Shown here: piece by piece, positions 6,573 to 7,924 of the stretch
How positions within the stretch are numbered: the first letter of the stretch is position 1
Layout: the number at the start of each line of letters is the position of its first letter
Assembly (NCBI GenBank): GCA_013214975.1
Contig: JABSPR010000025.1
Location: 1-7,924, forward strand
DNA length: 7,924 nt
Direction of reading: 5' to 3'
Source: Flavobacteriales bacterium
GTDB taxonomy: Bacteria > Bacteroidota > Bacteroidia > DT-38
Program-made: the position numbers and the translations under genes
Notes under the pieces: model-generated
The model's input: the letters and a program-made list of their open reading frames with translations, nothing else
Database searches by the model: none
What the model was told of the DNA's origin: nothing

Positions 6573-6903
6573 GTTTTTCAGAACCTTATTCAGAATTCGA
6601 TTAACTACCATGACATGGAAGCGCCCTCTAAGGAAAGACCCGGTATTAAAGTAAGGTTAATCCAAAGAGAGAATGATTTAGTATTTAATGTTTTTTGATA
6701 ATGGTCCTGGAATTCCAGAAGAGATTAAATCACGAATATTCGACATGTATTATAGAGGAAACGTTACATCGAAAGGAAGTGGCTTTGGTTTATATATTGT
6801 TAAAAACGCGATCGCGAAATTAAATGGTACAATATCATTTATAAGTAGACCAGGGCATACCGATTTTCAATTCATTATACCTACTAATTCAATAGCATCA
6901 TAA
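6573..6903 (+). pseudogene. Remnant of a sensor histidine kinase: HATPase domain only, 5' part missing and frameshifted
   Basis: The sequence encodes only the ATP-binding domain of a PAS-type sensor kinase. From 6573 the frame reads VFQNLIQNSINYHD (N box), then IKVRLIQRENDLVFNVF, and hits TGA at 6696-6698 just after a run of six T (6691-6696). In the next frame it continues as DNGPGIPEEI (G1 box), IFDMYYRG (F box) and GSGFGLYIVKNAI (G2 box) up to TAA at 6901-6903. Removing one T joins both halves into a continuous domain of about 110 residues. The sensor and His-containing dimerisation domain are absent: a stop at 6570-6572 and the antisense membrane ORF lie directly upstream. A 71-residue frame from ATG 6688 exists but lacks the N box and could not bind ATP normally. 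The indel could be a sequencing error; the 5' truncation could not. Confidence 0.85.
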
Positions 6904-7303
6904 TGGGAGCTCAGAGAAAAAGGTAATGTTTATCGATGATAATGAAGTCGAAAATTACATTAATAGTAAGCTGATACAGCAGAATCTAGGCGATTGTGAT
7001 ATTGTTGTTTTTAATAATGCTGTAGAGGCTCTCAAGGACTTTATTGCTATTGATAAGACATCTCCATTAGATGTAAACTTAATTCCTGAATTAATCATCC
7101 TCAATATCAATATACCTATTATGAATGGCTTTGAGTTTCTTGCAGAGTTTAAGCTCCTATCTGAAAATTTAAGAAAAGGCATGCGGTTTTTCCTTTTAAC
7201 TTCTTCATCAAGTGTAATAGATCAAGATAAAAGCAAAGAGTTTGATGAAATAGTAGCATATATAACCAAGCCTTTAGCTAAAGAAAACTTACTTGATATA
7301 TAG
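6903..7303 (+). pseudogene. Degenerate stand-alone response-regulator receiver, phosphoacceptor Asp replaced by Asn
   Basis: A single receiver domain of the kind paired with PAS kinases in Bacteroidetes. The readable frame starts at ATG 6926 (125 residues, MFIDDNEVENYINSKLI). It retains the acidic pair Asp4-Asp5, the conserved Thr92 (LLTSS) and Lys115 (ITKPL). The phosphoacceptor position, normally Asp in an LDIN-P-MNG motif, is Asn60 here (LNINIPIMNG; codon AAT at 7103-7105), so normal phosphorylation is not expected. Upstream, ATG 6903 overlaps the kinase stop as TAATG and reads MGAQRKR then stop; one extra A in the A run 6917-6921 would make it MGAQRKKVMFIDD, a natural receiver start. The 125-residue form would lose only part of the first strand and might still fold. 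I call it decayed; a natural pseudo-receiver is the alternative. Confidence 0.7.
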
Positions 7304-7327
7304 TATCCTTTCCGGCCCATAAGTACA

Positions 7328-7362
7328 TTTGATTTTTCATAGCGTATAATTTCCTAAGTTCG
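7328..7362 (+). promoter_or_regulatory. Weak candidate promoter for the gamma-glutamyltransferase gene
   Basis: TTTG (7328-7331) and TAAGTTCG (7355-7362, one mismatch to TAnnTTTG) are 23 nt apart. They would start a transcript about 10-20 nt before the gene. By-eye match in AT-rich sequence. Confidence 0.25.
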
Positions 7363-7385
7363 CGCAATACATTATTGTGAAAAGA

Positions 7386-7924
7386 ATGAAAAACTCTGGT
7401 ATCCTTATTTTTCTGTTTCTGATTTCGTTTCTCGCCAATGCTCAAGACAGGCCAGTTGGAAAATCATTTATTACAAGGTCTGAAGTTGTAGCGAATCATG
7501 CGATGGCTGCAACAAGTCAGCCTTTGGCGACTCAAATTGCTTTAGATATTCTTAAAAAAGGAGGTAACGCCATTGATGCAGCAATAGCAGCTAATGCTGC
7601 TTTGTGTGTAATGGAGCCCACTGGTGCTGGTATTGGAGGAGATTTATTTGCTATAGTTTGGGATGCTAAATCAAAAACATTACATGGTTTAGATGCAAGC
7701 GGAAGCACTCCGGCAAACCTTACGGTAGATTATCTCAAGGAGAATAAAATAAATAATATAGCAGAGGAAGGAGCTTTATCTATTACTGTTCCGGGCTGCG
7801 TGGATGGTTGGTTTGAGCTTCATTCTAAATTTGGGAAACTATCGATGGGTAAAATTCTGAATCCTGCTATCTCCTACGGAAAGCATGGGTTCCCATTGTC
7901 TGAGATTATTGCCCACGAATTGAA
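7386..7924 (+). CDS. Gamma-glutamyltransferase family protein, N-terminal part (runs off the right edge)
   Basis: The first 179 residues of an expected ~560-residue Ntn-hydrolase precursor. A signal peptide is clear: basic start, hydrophobic core ILIFLFLISFL and an ANA-Q cleavage site near residue 19, so the protein should act in the periplasm. The mature part shows the large-subunit motifs MAATSQPLATQIALDILKKG, GGNAIDAAIAANAAL, a GAGIGGDLFAIVWD block, DASGSTP and TVPGCVDGWFELH. The family splits gamma-glutamyl bonds in glutathione and related compounds after self-cleavage at a Thr; that Thr and the small subunit lie outside the window. The GIGGDLF form is closer to the YwrD/acylase-like branch than to E. 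coli Ggt, so the substrate is uncertain. GTG at 7377 is in frame three codons upstream and is an alternative start; ATG 7386 gives the more typical signal peptide. Confidence 0.92.
   Translation, partial: MKNSGILIFLFLISFLANAQDRPVGKSFITRSEVVANHAMAATSQPLATQIALDILKKGGNAIDAAIAANAALCVMEPTGAGIGGDLFAIVWDAKSKTLHGLDASGSTPANLTVDYLKENKINNIAEEGALSITVPGCVDGWFELHSKFGKLSMGKILNPAISYGKHGFPLSEIIAHEL

Noticed and set aside
6955..7182. Minus-strand frame of 75 codons opposite the receiver
   Set aside because: The plus-strand receiver domain is unmistakable, so this frame is a shadow.

Overview
The window looks like chromosomal DNA from a member of the Bacteroidetes, probably a free-living (marine-type) flavobacterium-like or cytophaga-like organism. 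The strongest evidence is the type IX secretion C-terminal sorting domain at the left edge. Supporting signs are TAnnTTTG-type -7 boxes, start codons without convincing Shine-Dalgarno sequences, low GC, and a stand-alone receiver of the style common in this phylum.

Left part (1-1320): the 3' end of a large cell-surface protein that ends in a type B T9SS (CHU_C) domain, with a small one-pass membrane protein gene on the opposite strand that runs into its tail. Middle (1321-3830): a GT39/ArnT-like membrane glycosyltransferase starting at TTG, followed 29 nt later by an S1/winged-helix RNA-binding protein of the CvfB family. Then (3880-4264) comes a self-contained small-gene unit: promoter, a 67-residue basic protein of unknown function, and a hairpin terminator.

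Next (4273-6401): an imperfect inverted repeat and a -7 box sit directly in front of a 97-residue exported protein with a short FTPPPEC tail. It is followed by a full SulP/STAS anion transporter that starts at GTG and carries the Asp258/Thr262 pair expected of BicA-like sodium/bicarbonate transporters. The repeat, the small protein and the transporter may form one regulated unit.

Right part (6403-7303): this is the most unusual stretch. A 54-codon membrane-protein ORF on the minus strand abuts a histidine-kinase remnant that has lost its whole 5' part and has an extra T in a T run. The receiver gene behind it lacks one A in an A run and has Asn in place of the phosphoacceptor Asp. Undoing the two single-base indels on paper recreates a kinase-receiver pair overlapping at TAATG. 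I read this as a decayed two-component system, with sequencing error the main alternative for the two indels. The window closes with the 5' part of a secreted gamma-glutamyltransferase family protein.

I did not find a CRISPR array, tRNA, rRNA, transposase or other complete mobile element. I also found no clearly new multi-gene system. The best leads are the decayed kinase/receiver locus and the operator-like repeat with the small exported protein ahead of SulP.
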